64,000 nt of DNA from Platerodrilus igneus. Its lineage: Eukaryota > Arthropoda > Insecta > Coleoptera > Lycidae. The notes under the pieces are model-generated. The model was not told where the DNA came from, made no database searches, and was given only the letters and a program-made list of their open reading frames with translations. The translations under genes were made by a program, and so were the position numbers. Within the stretch, counting starts at the first letter, position 1, and every line of letters begins with the position of its first letter. The stretch is taken from assembly GCA_036346225.1 (NCBI GenBank), contig JARFIW010000884.1:4760501-4824500 (forward strand), in the 5' to 3' direction. Positions 36,746-45,464 of this stretch are shown piece by piece.

Positions 36746-37270
36746 TTTCATATAAACCAAGAACAAAATTCCATCAATCACAAAGAAGACATCAATAATT
36801 TACATACAGTTTACTCATACCTATACACTTTTAATTCAAAAAAAATATACTAACTATAATGATATTGCTTACACACAGAATTCTATTTAATTTAAGTCAA
36901 AAGTCAACCTGTTTACTACACCTGTAAAATATATGATTTTAAAATCTAACTATTTTTATGCAACCCACCATACAAAAATTTTTTACAAATAAACCACATA
37001 CTACTATTTAAATAAAAATATAATCAAATAGTGTCATAATTTGTTGTTTGATGTCATCCTTGATCCTACATTTTTGTCAAATAAGTGAACTGACATTTCA
37101 TTCAAAATTAATTTTAATTCTTAATCAGTAATATGACAAGCTTCCGTCTGTTACTTTTATTATGGGTGAATACATAAAATAATTTTATCAAGTAATAAGT
37201 AAGTTAAACATATATTACCTGTTATATGAATTACCTATTTATATACTTTTTCATGTAGATCGATGATTAA

Positions 37271-37293
37271 GGTGTAAATTATCACCGAAACGT
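37271..37293 (+). other. hairpin followed by GAAACGT
   Basis: GGTG/CACC stem with an 8-base loop followed by GAAACGT; same layout as at 14394 and in the foldback arms at 28.9-29.4 kb. The text just upstream, CGATGATTAA, is near but not equal to a hammerhead CUGAUGA core. Confidence 0.35.
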
Positions 37294-37412
37294 ACGATTT
37301 AATACAAATGATACACATTTAATGTTTTGTGTTTAATTTATGAGCGACTTTATCCCAAGAACCAAAAACAAAATCTTTTCTAATTTAACTACGCTCAAGA
37401 ATTATCAAGAAC

Positions 37413-37414
<2 letters not shown>

Positions 37415-37467
<53 letters not shown>
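37415..37467. repeat. (AT)n tract 3
   Basis: Left outer border of the palindromic element at 37497-37947. Confidence 0.95.
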
Positions 37468-37470
<3 letters not shown>

Positions 37471-37496
37471 TTAAGATATCTCGACTGGTTCAATAA

Positions 37497-37943
37497 TTAT
37501 TTAATTTGTTTTATTATTGGGGAAAGCAGTCAAATTTGATGGATTAATAAAATACTCTTTCAATCATTCAAGCTTTCGATAAATTTATTATCTTCGTCAG
37601 GAATCTAATATATATAAAATTAATTGTTGGAATAGTAGTTTAACATGTAAATTTTCATACACAAATTAATTATTTTTACATAGTCAGTAATTGTTAATAC
37701 ATGTCAATGTCTTTCAAAATTTCATACTCTGTACATTTTAAAAATTTTTTTCGATATCCTTAGTTATATGTATATATAAAACTCATAACCGTAAGTAATG
37801 TTAAACTACTATTCCAACAATTAATTTTATATATATTAGATTCCTGACGAAGATAATAAATTTATCGAAAGCTTGAATGATTGAAAGAGTATTTTATTAA
37901 TCCATCAAATTTGACTGCTTTCCCCAATAATAAAACAAATTAA

Positions 37944-37947
<4 letters not shown>
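37497..37947. mobile_element. palindromic element with perfect 145-bp arms
   Basis: 37501-37645 is the exact reverse complement of 37799-37943 by direct reading, with a 153-bp loop. Each outer edge runs into an (AT)n tract. Each arm contains the hammerhead-like unit CTGACGA, hairpin GATAA/TTATC, GAAA (plus strand 37844-37870). Perfect arms imply either very recent formation or ongoing correction. Non-coding. Confidence 0.88.

Positions 37948-37985
<38 letters not shown>
37947..37985. repeat. (AT)n tract 4
   Basis: Right outer border of the palindromic element. Confidence 0.95.
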
Positions 37986-37987
<2 letters not shown>

Positions 37988-38254
37988 AATATATTGAATC
38001 TAATAGGAATTATTAGAAATTGTTAAATAAAGTATAAGTTCATTGCAACATTGTAATACAAAGATAACCCAGAGAGGTTATCGACAGTTCATGAGAACGG
38101 ACATGCAACTTTGCATCCAAGAGGGCAGTGATACTGCAGGTGGCAGGTCACAGGCGGTCAACATACCCCAATTACTTAGAAATAAGATTGTTACATTGTA
38201 ACAAAGTGTAAAGCAGACATGAGATCTGCAAGTTCCCACAGCCGTGTGAGGGGC

Positions 38255-38310
38255 AGGTTATTATAAAAAGCCCGGGAGCTCAAGGCCCGGCAGTCAGTCT
38301 TCGAACTCCA
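38255..38310 (+). promoter_or_regulatory. LTR-like core promoter (TATA plus initiator)
   Basis: TTATAAAAAGCCCGGG near 38260-38275 is followed about 30 bases later by GTCAGTC (an arthropod TCAGT initiator) near 38293. GC content rises sharply here. The spacing fits a real pol II core promoter, most likely in an LTR, because a PBS-like TGGTTGGGCACAACACC follows the (AT)n tract at about 38467. No reading frame downstream is recognised. Confidence 0.4.
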
Positions 38311-38389
38311 TACTTCGTTGTTCAAGCTACTCAATTAAGGCAGTCAGTCTGAGTATTACAGCTTTTGCATTGTTGTCTACCTAGACTAC

Positions 38390-38465
38390 TTATATTATAT
38401 ATTATATTATATTATATATTATATATTATATATTATATTATATATTATATTATATATATATTATT
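38390..38465. repeat. AT-rich (TATAT/TATTA)n tract 5
   Basis: Less regular than the other tracts; separates the promoter-like segment from a 2-kb non-coding repeat block. Confidence 0.9.
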
Positions 38466-40510
38466 AATGGTTGGGCACAACACCCATTTGTTTTATGTGT
38501 GCATATATATATTGCCGTGGTACTCGGGTAATTTCCTCACCAACAATAAATATATTCGAAAATTTTATAAAATTTTAAAAACTCGAAAATTCAAAAATTA
38601 AATAATACAAAAAAAATATTTCTTACCCGTTTTCCTCTCTTCCTCGGTTGAATGGCCTTCTTCAACTGCTTCCGACTAGCTCAGTTGGACCTCCTTTTGG
38701 GATATCTATATTCACACTCATATTCTATCATTCACGCACACTCCCAATAAAACCAAAAATACCACCAACATACAATCTTTTATTTATTCCTATTTACAAA
38801 TGCAATTCAACACTATCCATATTTTATTGTTCACGTTACACTTCAGTAACTCTTCTTTTGTAATGTCCTGTATTAAATTTTAAAATTATCAAACACATAA
38901 AATGTACTTGGAGTAAATGGACCTTGAGTAATACCTTCTCTAAAATTCCTTCTTTATAATTTAATTATTTATTTTAATAATCTAAGTAAACTGTGGGGTA
39001 TGGTGAGCTCATAATAACCCAACTAATTCTGCATAATGTATGCCCTTCTACTTTGCATACTCTTAAAATAAAAAAAACAAAGCCATATACTCTTCACAGA
39101 AATTTTCACGTTCTGATGGAACCTTTAAAAGCTTTATAGACACCTTCAATTTCTAGTTGAATACCGTAATAAAGTTATTTACACATTTTCTGTTCAATAC
39201 GTAAATAATTCACACTACCTTGAAAAACACTCTCATACGCCACCCCAATATTTACAGTTTATAGGAATCACAATTTTAAATCGTTCCTGGAATTTCCTAG
39301 AAGATCTCCGCTCTTGTAGATGATGCCATGTATTTTTCTATCTGGTCTGCAGGTCGTTTCTCGCTATTACTAGACGAACTCCATCCAAGTTGATCCGCCA
39401 ACGCCACCTTCTCGGTGTAACCAAATTCCAAATTTCATTTCAATTATACTTTTTTTACCATAATCTACGTTACTTAATGTCCTGACACGAGTTGATAAAA
39501 AATTATAGGTGATACCTCAATAAAAAATTTTACTCTCGGCACACTAACCGCGTTTTTAATTTAAGAGGCTATCACTATGCAATACAATTTAAATGATTTT
39601 ATAATACTTACAACTCGTGTTAACTTTCATACGTGCTTTTGGGACGATCGAAATAATAAGGGCTTTAATAATATTCTCCTAAACTATTTATATCTTTCTA
39701 ATGTAACCTCTCCTGGACACATTTATCCGAAATCCCCTGCTCACAACAACACATTCCCACAATTTTGCACTCAACCCCATTTTCAACTCCGCGAATTTGA
39801 GTACCTCGTTATAATATTTTAAGAAAATTACGCTACTCTATCCTCGTGTTTATATCAAGTCAAACTAAACCTATCGACCAATCGTAGACCTAATGACGTT
39901 TCTCAAATCCCTCCTATAGTATTGTGGTCTCATGCTTATAAGTTTTCTACGCCTCTTTCTAACCTGGTTTTAGTGGTAGAAAATCAATATCCTTGTTTGT
40001 GCGCTGTCAACTACACGTGGACTTTCTCATTAGCATTTCATGCTAAAACATCCGACCGTTTGAGCACTCCTTAGAATAATTTGTTCGTTATCTACAAATT
40101 AACTAGAACTTGACATTTAGAGAATACGCACGTGTTCAATCGTAACGTTTTAAATAAACCTTCCACGATTTAGAGTTAGGCGTATTTCTACCCCACTGAT
40201 ATATTTGTCAGATAGCAACGCGTTTCATCTTGGTATCATTGGGTTTTTACACGCTTTTATGCAAATTATACATCAATAATCATTGAATTAAATTCAAATT
40301 AATTAATAAATTAATGGCATTGGCTTCTACCATTTAATTTCTTTGCAAACCTACTTAAATTTCATTAATTATTTATAAAATTTCGTTAATACCTGATACT
40401 TAAAAATGAATTAACTAATATAAATTTCGCACGTAATTCCTGGTTGTTCCTTTATACAGGGTGTTTTGAAATTGTTTCTTTTCTATTTATTTTTGATCTT
40501 TTAAAACCAC

Positions 40511-40512
<2 letters not shown>
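38466..40512 (+). repeat. non-coding repeat block; right end shared with 43.4 and 59 kb
   Basis: No gene recognised. Its right end (about 39.9-40.5 kb) shares phrases with the reverse complement of 43440-43560 (TACAGGGTGTTT, GTTCCTTT) and with 58640-59050 (GTGCTAAAGCATC-like text, CACGTAATT). All three copies abut an (AT)n tract at the same end. Probably one untyped repeat family. Confidence 0.5.

Positions 40513-40545
<33 letters not shown>
40513..40545. repeat. (AT)n tract 6
   Basis: Shared border between the repeat block on the left and the reversed SINE family C copy on the right. Confidence 0.95.
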
Positions 40546-40548
<3 letters not shown>

Positions 40549-40692
40549 TTTGTAGGTAGTTAATTACCCAAGGTAAGTTGATAAATACTATCGTATTATA
40601 GTGAATAAGATGAAATAATAACTTAGACTTTTATGCAAAGCCCAAATAATCATTTCAAATCGAGCTAGTAATTGAAAGATGGAAAATATAAG
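40546..40692 (-). mobile_element. SINE family C, copy 2 (5'-truncated)
   Basis: Reverse complement of the body and 3' end seen at 28300-28460, including GTTAATTACC and ATACTATCGTATTAT. Its (AT)n tail lies at its left, as expected for the minus strand. The tRNA-like head is missing. A further 36-bp piece of the same 3' region follows at 40694-40729. Confidence 0.8.
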
Positions 40693-40730
40693 ATAGTAAA
40701 TAAGATGAAATTATAACTTAGACTTTTATG

Positions 40731-40885
40731 GTGGCGTAATTGGTAAACGCATGGTTCCGACAAAACCAGGATACAGGTTCAAGTCCTGTCCAAGACCTTA
40801 TATTTTCTATCTTTCAATTACTAGCTCGGTTTGAAATGATCGTTTGGGCTTTGCATAAAGGTCTAAGTTATTATTTCATCTTATT

Positions 40886-40889
<4 letters not shown>
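40731..40889 (+). mobile_element. SINE family C, copy 3, with tRNA-like head
   Basis: The head shows an A-box-like GGTGGCGTAATTGGTAAACG. An anticodon-arm-like TGGTT/AACCA hairpin has a 7-base loop, and ACAGG/CCTGT forms a T arm around the B box GGTTCAAGTCC. No acceptor stem can be formed, so it is a SINE head and not a tRNA. Lies head-to-head with copy 2 and ends in an (AT)n tract. Confidence 0.8.

Positions 40890-40923
<34 letters not shown>
40890..40923. repeat. (AT)n tract 7
   Basis: Tail of SINE family C copy 3 and left border of the hammerhead-bearing element. Confidence 0.95.
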
Positions 40924-40924
<1 letters not shown>

Positions 40925-41559
40925 GAATTACATGAGATGTATCCGTAAATGCACTTTACATTTACCTATACAAATCGAACTGGCATTTGCATAGCCATTA
41001 CAAAACAATAACTTGATCGTTTTGTAGAGAGAAAAAATATCCATTGACCAGGTTTCGACCTCATTAGGTCTCGTCAGAATGGACTAGTTTTAACCCTAAC
41101 AAAACATCAAGCAACCTCAATGTATATGCTCGAAGAAATCTCTGTACGATGGCGAAAGGAAAAAAGGAGCGCCATCAGTTGGCTAAAACCAACCCTAAGG
41201 CTGAAACTGTACAGAAGTTGATTCGAAACTATACTGTGTTTTATAAATAGCTATAACAAATACATTCTGCCTTTGGGATTTTAATAATGTACATGCATAT
41301 TTAATGCAATAGTAACATTACTTCCCGTGGCAGCGTCCAATTCTTGCCTTTAAGGCACACAAAATATATAAAAAAGCAAAACTTTCTCTGCAATTTGCAG
41401 TTAAAATTAAACGAATTACATGAGATGTATCCGTAAATGCACTTTACATTTACCTACACAAATACCAGTTCGATTTGTATAGGTAAATGTAAAGTGCATT
41501 TACGGATACATCTCATGTAATTCGTTTAATTTTAACTGCAAATTGCAGAGAAAGTTTTG

Positions 41560-41563
<4 letters not shown>
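40924..41563 (-). mobile_element. hammerhead-bearing, Penelope-like non-coding element
   Basis: Bounded by (AT)n tracts on both sides. A ~55-bp module starting ACGAATTACATGAGATG occurs at 40924 and 41411 in direct orientation and again inverted at about 41467-41525. The stretch 41374-41458 is nearly the reverse complement of 41467-41561, forming a terminal hairpin. Between them lies a complete hammerhead ribozyme on the minus strand (separate entry). No reverse transcriptase is present. Repeated ends plus a hammerhead recall Penelope-like elements or their non-autonomous relatives; that assignment is inference. Confidence 0.6.
41040..41083 (-). ncRNA. hammerhead ribozyme, type I (minus strand)
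   Basis: Read 5' to 3' on the minus strand: TCCATT (41083-41078), core CTGACGA (41077-41071), stem II GACCT/AGGTC with loop AATG (41070-41057), core GAAA (41056-41053), a short stem III, cleavage triplet GTC ending at 41046, then AATGGA (41045-41040), the exact partner of TCCATT. All conserved core residues of the hammerhead (C3 U4 G5 A6 N7 G8 A9; G10.1-C11.1; G12 A13 A14; A15.1-U16.1; H17 = C) are present. Cleavage would fall between 41046 and 41045. Stem III is only about 2 bp, as is known for small metazoan retroelement hammerheads, which may work as dimers. Confidence 0.85.

Positions 41564-41598
<35 letters not shown>
41564..41598. repeat. (AT)n tract 8
   Basis: Border between the hammerhead element and the array of PBS modules. 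Confidence 0.95.
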
Positions 41599-41600
<2 letters not shown>

Positions 41601-41850
41601 TGTGTTATTCGCCCCACGATTGGGCGTACCATAAAATGCTGTAATATTCGCTTTTTTGGGCCCCACGATTTGGGCGTACATAAAATGCTGTGATATTTTT
41701 ATTAGGATCAACGAGCCCCTACGATGGGCGTTATTAAATGCTGTGTTATCCCCTTTATATTAGGACCCACAATTGGGCATATCATAAAATGCTGTGATAT
41801 TAATCCCAGCGTTGAGCCATCATAAATTTTGTTGTGAATTTTATTCCATA
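41599..41850 (-). repeat. five tandem LTR-end/primer-binding-site modules
   Basis: Five diverged 40-54 bp units, each with 'tgctgtgatat' followed by a tRNA-Lys-like block, at about 41611, 41660, 41714, 41764 and 41804 (for example CCCCACGATTGGGCG). On the minus strand each reads LTR-end-like ATATCACAGCATTTTA then a TGG(C)GCCCAA-type primer-binding site. An ordinary element has one PBS. The LTR proper would lie to the right, from about 41840. Confidence 0.65.
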
Positions 41851-43399
41851 TAATCAAGCACCTATGTTGTGGAATGTTAAATTATGGTTTTTGCCCCGAC
41901 TAGATTATTTAATTAAATAAAGCAATTCTACAATACACAATATAATGATTAAATATTTACAACTCTCAAAATTTTCCCCTTTTTAGGATATTTACATATA
42001 TACCAGATTTATGATATTTGAAGCCAGCAAAACTATCTTTTTACTTATTTTTAGGGACCTTTAAATGTTCGAAAATACCTATTACCTTTGTCATAAATTG
42101 ATCAATGAACCTACTATGTTTTGTTGACTCTTACAGATACAAAATTCATAAATATTGAATTAAAAATAGTTTTCAATAATAAATTGTGTCAAGATTGCTA
42201 ACCTGGAATGGTTCTGTAGTTCCCTCCTATCCTGTGATTTACATCCCCAAGAGTTTTTCATGTCTGAATATGTCCAAATTGAGAGTCAAATTTGGAAATC
42301 GACATCAAAACCAAAATTACAATCCAGATTCAAATTACATGTGGGTATTAAAATCCATTTTTAAATATTGGTATGAGAACAACTTTGATGTAGATATTAA
42401 AATCCCATTTAAATGTAGATTTTAAGACAATTTCAATCTCGGTATTAAATAATTTAATTTCCAAACTAAATACCAGTATTAAAATCCAATTTAAATTTCA
42501 GTGTTAAAAGCCCATTTAAATATTAGTATTAATAGCACTGTTTTATTAATGTTAGAAATGGATTTTTAATTAAGTCGTTATTACTTACGTCTATAATAGA
42601 TCGGCTTATTCGTTGCACAAATTCGTTCACTTTTCAAAATGATTTCACTTTAATTTTTGTTTCACTGGTTACGTAAAATAATTAGTACTTTCGAATATAG
42701 TCGTAGCACAGTTTGAATGTATACTAACTCGTCGCTTCATCCTTATCGTATTTAAAGCCTTGCCTCCACCTGCTCTTCATTGGTTCATTGGGACGACACT
42801 TTTACCTTTATCTTGTATATTTCGGGATTTTCACCAATTATTTAGTTCAAATATTCAAATGCATGCCTAGTTCGTCACGTAATACTTTCACATATCATGG
42901 TTTTATTTGAGAAATTCCAACAATTTCCTTTTATTAAGTCACGTATTCAATGTTTGTTATTTATTATTATCTAAACTGAATAATCTGGCGCTTGTTTATT
43001 TCTACATAATATTGGATTTTTGAACAAATGTGAAGTATTCCTGTCACGTACGATTTTCTAATAATGGATAATTTAGATTGCTTGTACGATAATATTTTTA
43101 ACGCAATTGTTAAATATTTGTAAAACCAATTCACATAGGTTTCTCGTTGATTTAATTTTGATGCATTTTGTTGCGTTTTTAAATCATATCTTAAGTTGTA
43201 AACTACTCTTGGATATTTCTGTTCTTATGTATTTAATCACGCGTATTTTATATACAGTGTGCTCTCAATTAACAATATGTAGAGTGACCGATTTACTCTC
43301 ATAATATCTGGAATTATGTGTTTTTATTAAACTGGAAGTTTTATTTATTCTACGACCCCTATGACTTAACCTACCCATAAACTACCCTATAATTATAGC

Positions 43400-43402
<3 letters not shown>
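41851..43402. other. probable LTR and AT-rich DNA, no coding region
   Basis: If the PBS array is read on the minus strand, the LTR should occupy the left part. TTTAAATACG on the minus strand near 42750 could be its TATA box. Irregular ~30-bp repeats built on TATTAAAATCC(C)ATTTAAAT occur at 42345-42540. No gene recognised. Confidence 0.4.

Positions 43403-43439
<37 letters not shown>
43403..43439. repeat. (AT)n tract 9
   Basis: Left border of the reversed copy of the repeat block described at 38466-40512. Confidence 0.95.
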
Positions 43440-43442
<3 letters not shown>

Positions 43443-44700
43443 ATGGATTCAAAGGGTTATATTTGGGGTAAGCTATGCAATTTTAAACACCCTGTATAGA
43501 GAAAGGAACAATTTATTTACGCGAAAAATTTATTTCACTTATTTAATTTAAACGAACAAGTATTGATGTATTTTTATAATTATTGATTGAAAAGTAATAG
43601 GTTCATAAAGAAAGCCAGTTTTAAAAACAAATAGAAACGCATAATTAATTTAATTTATTTTAATTCAACGTGTAATAGCATTAAAAAACACACCAGGGTA
43701 TAGAAAATCAATAATCCGAAGGCAAAACGGTTCGTGGTAGCAGACAAGGACGTCAATTGTATTCAATACCGTGAAATATATGCTCCTAGAATTGTTGTTT
43801 AATTAAGAACACCTGCATGTTTGAAAAGGTTACCTTCTTCGAATTTATATGCATAATAAAGCGGGTTTCATAGAATATATTTCCAACCGTCAGTTGCTTC
43901 GAATAAACAAGCTAACAAAGTTTCTTAAAGAGCGGAGGAGATGCACGATCAATAATATGCTATAGATAAAGACGGATATAAAAGCATTGGCTTCAAAACG
44001 CACGTACTCAATCTACGTGGAGTCATGGGACGCCGTCAGCAATATCGATTTTATATAACTCAAGTGGGGTTTGGAACGCGACATCTAATATGCATAAGAC
44101 AGAGACAAAAATATTACAGGCGGGGTTTTATGACGACACAGTACTGTATCGTTGGTTAAAACGAGTAGTTTTACAACGAACAAACACGCGACAGGTGAAA
44201 GCGATTTTTCTGATTATATAGCGCGTTCACGAGGTGAATTTCTGGGAGCTTTAAAGCGGTTATATCAAAATTTGTAGAAGTATTATTTTAAATTAAGTAT
44301 TTCGCGTGAAGAGTGCCCGAGAGGTGGAATTTTGAATTGTATAAATACTCTATGAAAATTAATAGAGCTCTCTTTGTATTTTCATCGCTTTAGACTACGT
44401 ATAATAATCAACCGACGTTATGGTAGAGTCTTGTGAATATTGAAAAAATTTGTAATTCAGTAAAAGTAGTATTAGCACTTGTAACTTGGTAAATTGAGAC
44501 CTTATAGTTAGTAACATAAGTAGTGTCGAGTGAATTAAATTAACCGAGGTCCAACTAATACCATAACAAGCTAATAGATCAATAAACAAAAGTATAATGT
44601 ACCTGAATTTGTATGCTGGGATGGAATGGTAATTGGTAGCAAGGAGTTCGGCGTATACTGAGGTTATCATCTATCTGGAGGATCAGAGCGCATAATCACA
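43440..44700 (-). repeat. reversed copy of the 39.6-40.5 kb repeat, then untyped DNA
   Basis: Reverse complement of 43440-43560 matches the end of the 38466-40512 block. A TATA-like TATAAATACT lies near 44340 (plus strand). No coding sequence recognised; the antisense open frame at 44395-44670 has no family. Confidence 0.45.
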
Positions 44701-44714
44701 AAGCCAAGGGGTTC

Positions 44715-45103
44715 TGTAGAGCATCATCCAAGGAGGTGGAAGGTTTGAAGTATTTTCCAGGTAACTCATTTGTATTTTCTGTTATCTATTGAGTTGTAAC
44801 TAGAGTACCAAACTGTACACATCTGTGAATAATTTTTGTAAATAGCGGTAAATAAAGATTGTATGATTGTTGTATTATTTGGTGATTTTATTGAATGGTG
44901 TGTGAGTGGGAAGGAAGAATGATTATAAATTTAGGTATCCGATAAGAAACCCAGCAGAGCTAGCCAGGGAAGCTGCTGAAGATATTTTGAAGCAGAAATC
45001 AGGGTAAGAAAATTTTTTGTTGTTGTGAACTTTGTATTTTTTTTTGAAAAGTATTTAATGACGCACTCTCGATTCTTAAACTTTAATCCGCGGATTCACA
45101 GCA
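44715..45103 (+). mobile_element. LTR (gypsy-like), 389 bp
   Basis: Begins TGTAGAGC and ends TTCACAGCA, with an AATAAA near 44850. It is followed after six bases by a degraded tRNA-Lys-type primer-binding site at 45110-45126 (TGACGGCCCAACGTTAG). Position of polyadenylation signal, terminal TG...CA and PBS are all as expected. No internal coding region follows; an inverted piece of the same LTR starts at 45181. Confidence 0.65.
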
Positions 45104-45180
45104 ATCTTATGACGGCCCAACGTTAGAATTGGAATAGGTTTTAGGGAGTTCCACAGACTGTCCCCACGATCCACAGCACA

Positions 45181-45444
45181 CAGCTTCCCTGGCTAGCTCT
45201 GCTGGGTTTCTTCTCGGATACCTAAATTTATAATCATTCTTCCTTCCCACTCACACACCATTCAATAAAATCACCAAATAATACAACAATCATACAATCT
45301 TTATTTACCGCTATTTACAAAAATTATTCACAGATGTGTACAGTTTGGTACTCTAGTTACAACTCAATAGATAACAGAAAATACAAATGAGTTACCTGGA
45401 AAATACTTCAAACCTTCCACCTCCTTGGATGATGCTCTACAGAA
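45181..45444 (-). mobile_element. inverted partial copy of the LTR
   Basis: 45181-45444 is the reverse complement of 44712-44975 with a single difference noticed. It carries the U3/R part of the LTR but not its 3' ~128 bp. The loop between the arms is 205 bp and contains the rest of the LTR, the primer-binding site and ~55 bp of leader. Confidence 0.85.
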
Positions 45445-45464
45445 TACATATACAGAATACATAT

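Noticed and set aside
40731..40800. Possible tRNA-Val gene (loop presenting GAC)
   Set aside because: Anticodon-like and T arms form, but no acceptor stem pairs, position 33 is not T, and the same head starts a SINE body seen in other copies.
41599..41850. Transcription terminators from GC-rich hairpins
   Set aside because: The GCCCC...GGGC pairs are explained better by the palindromic tRNA-Lys 3' end complement in repeated primer-binding sites; bacterial-type terminators are not expected here.
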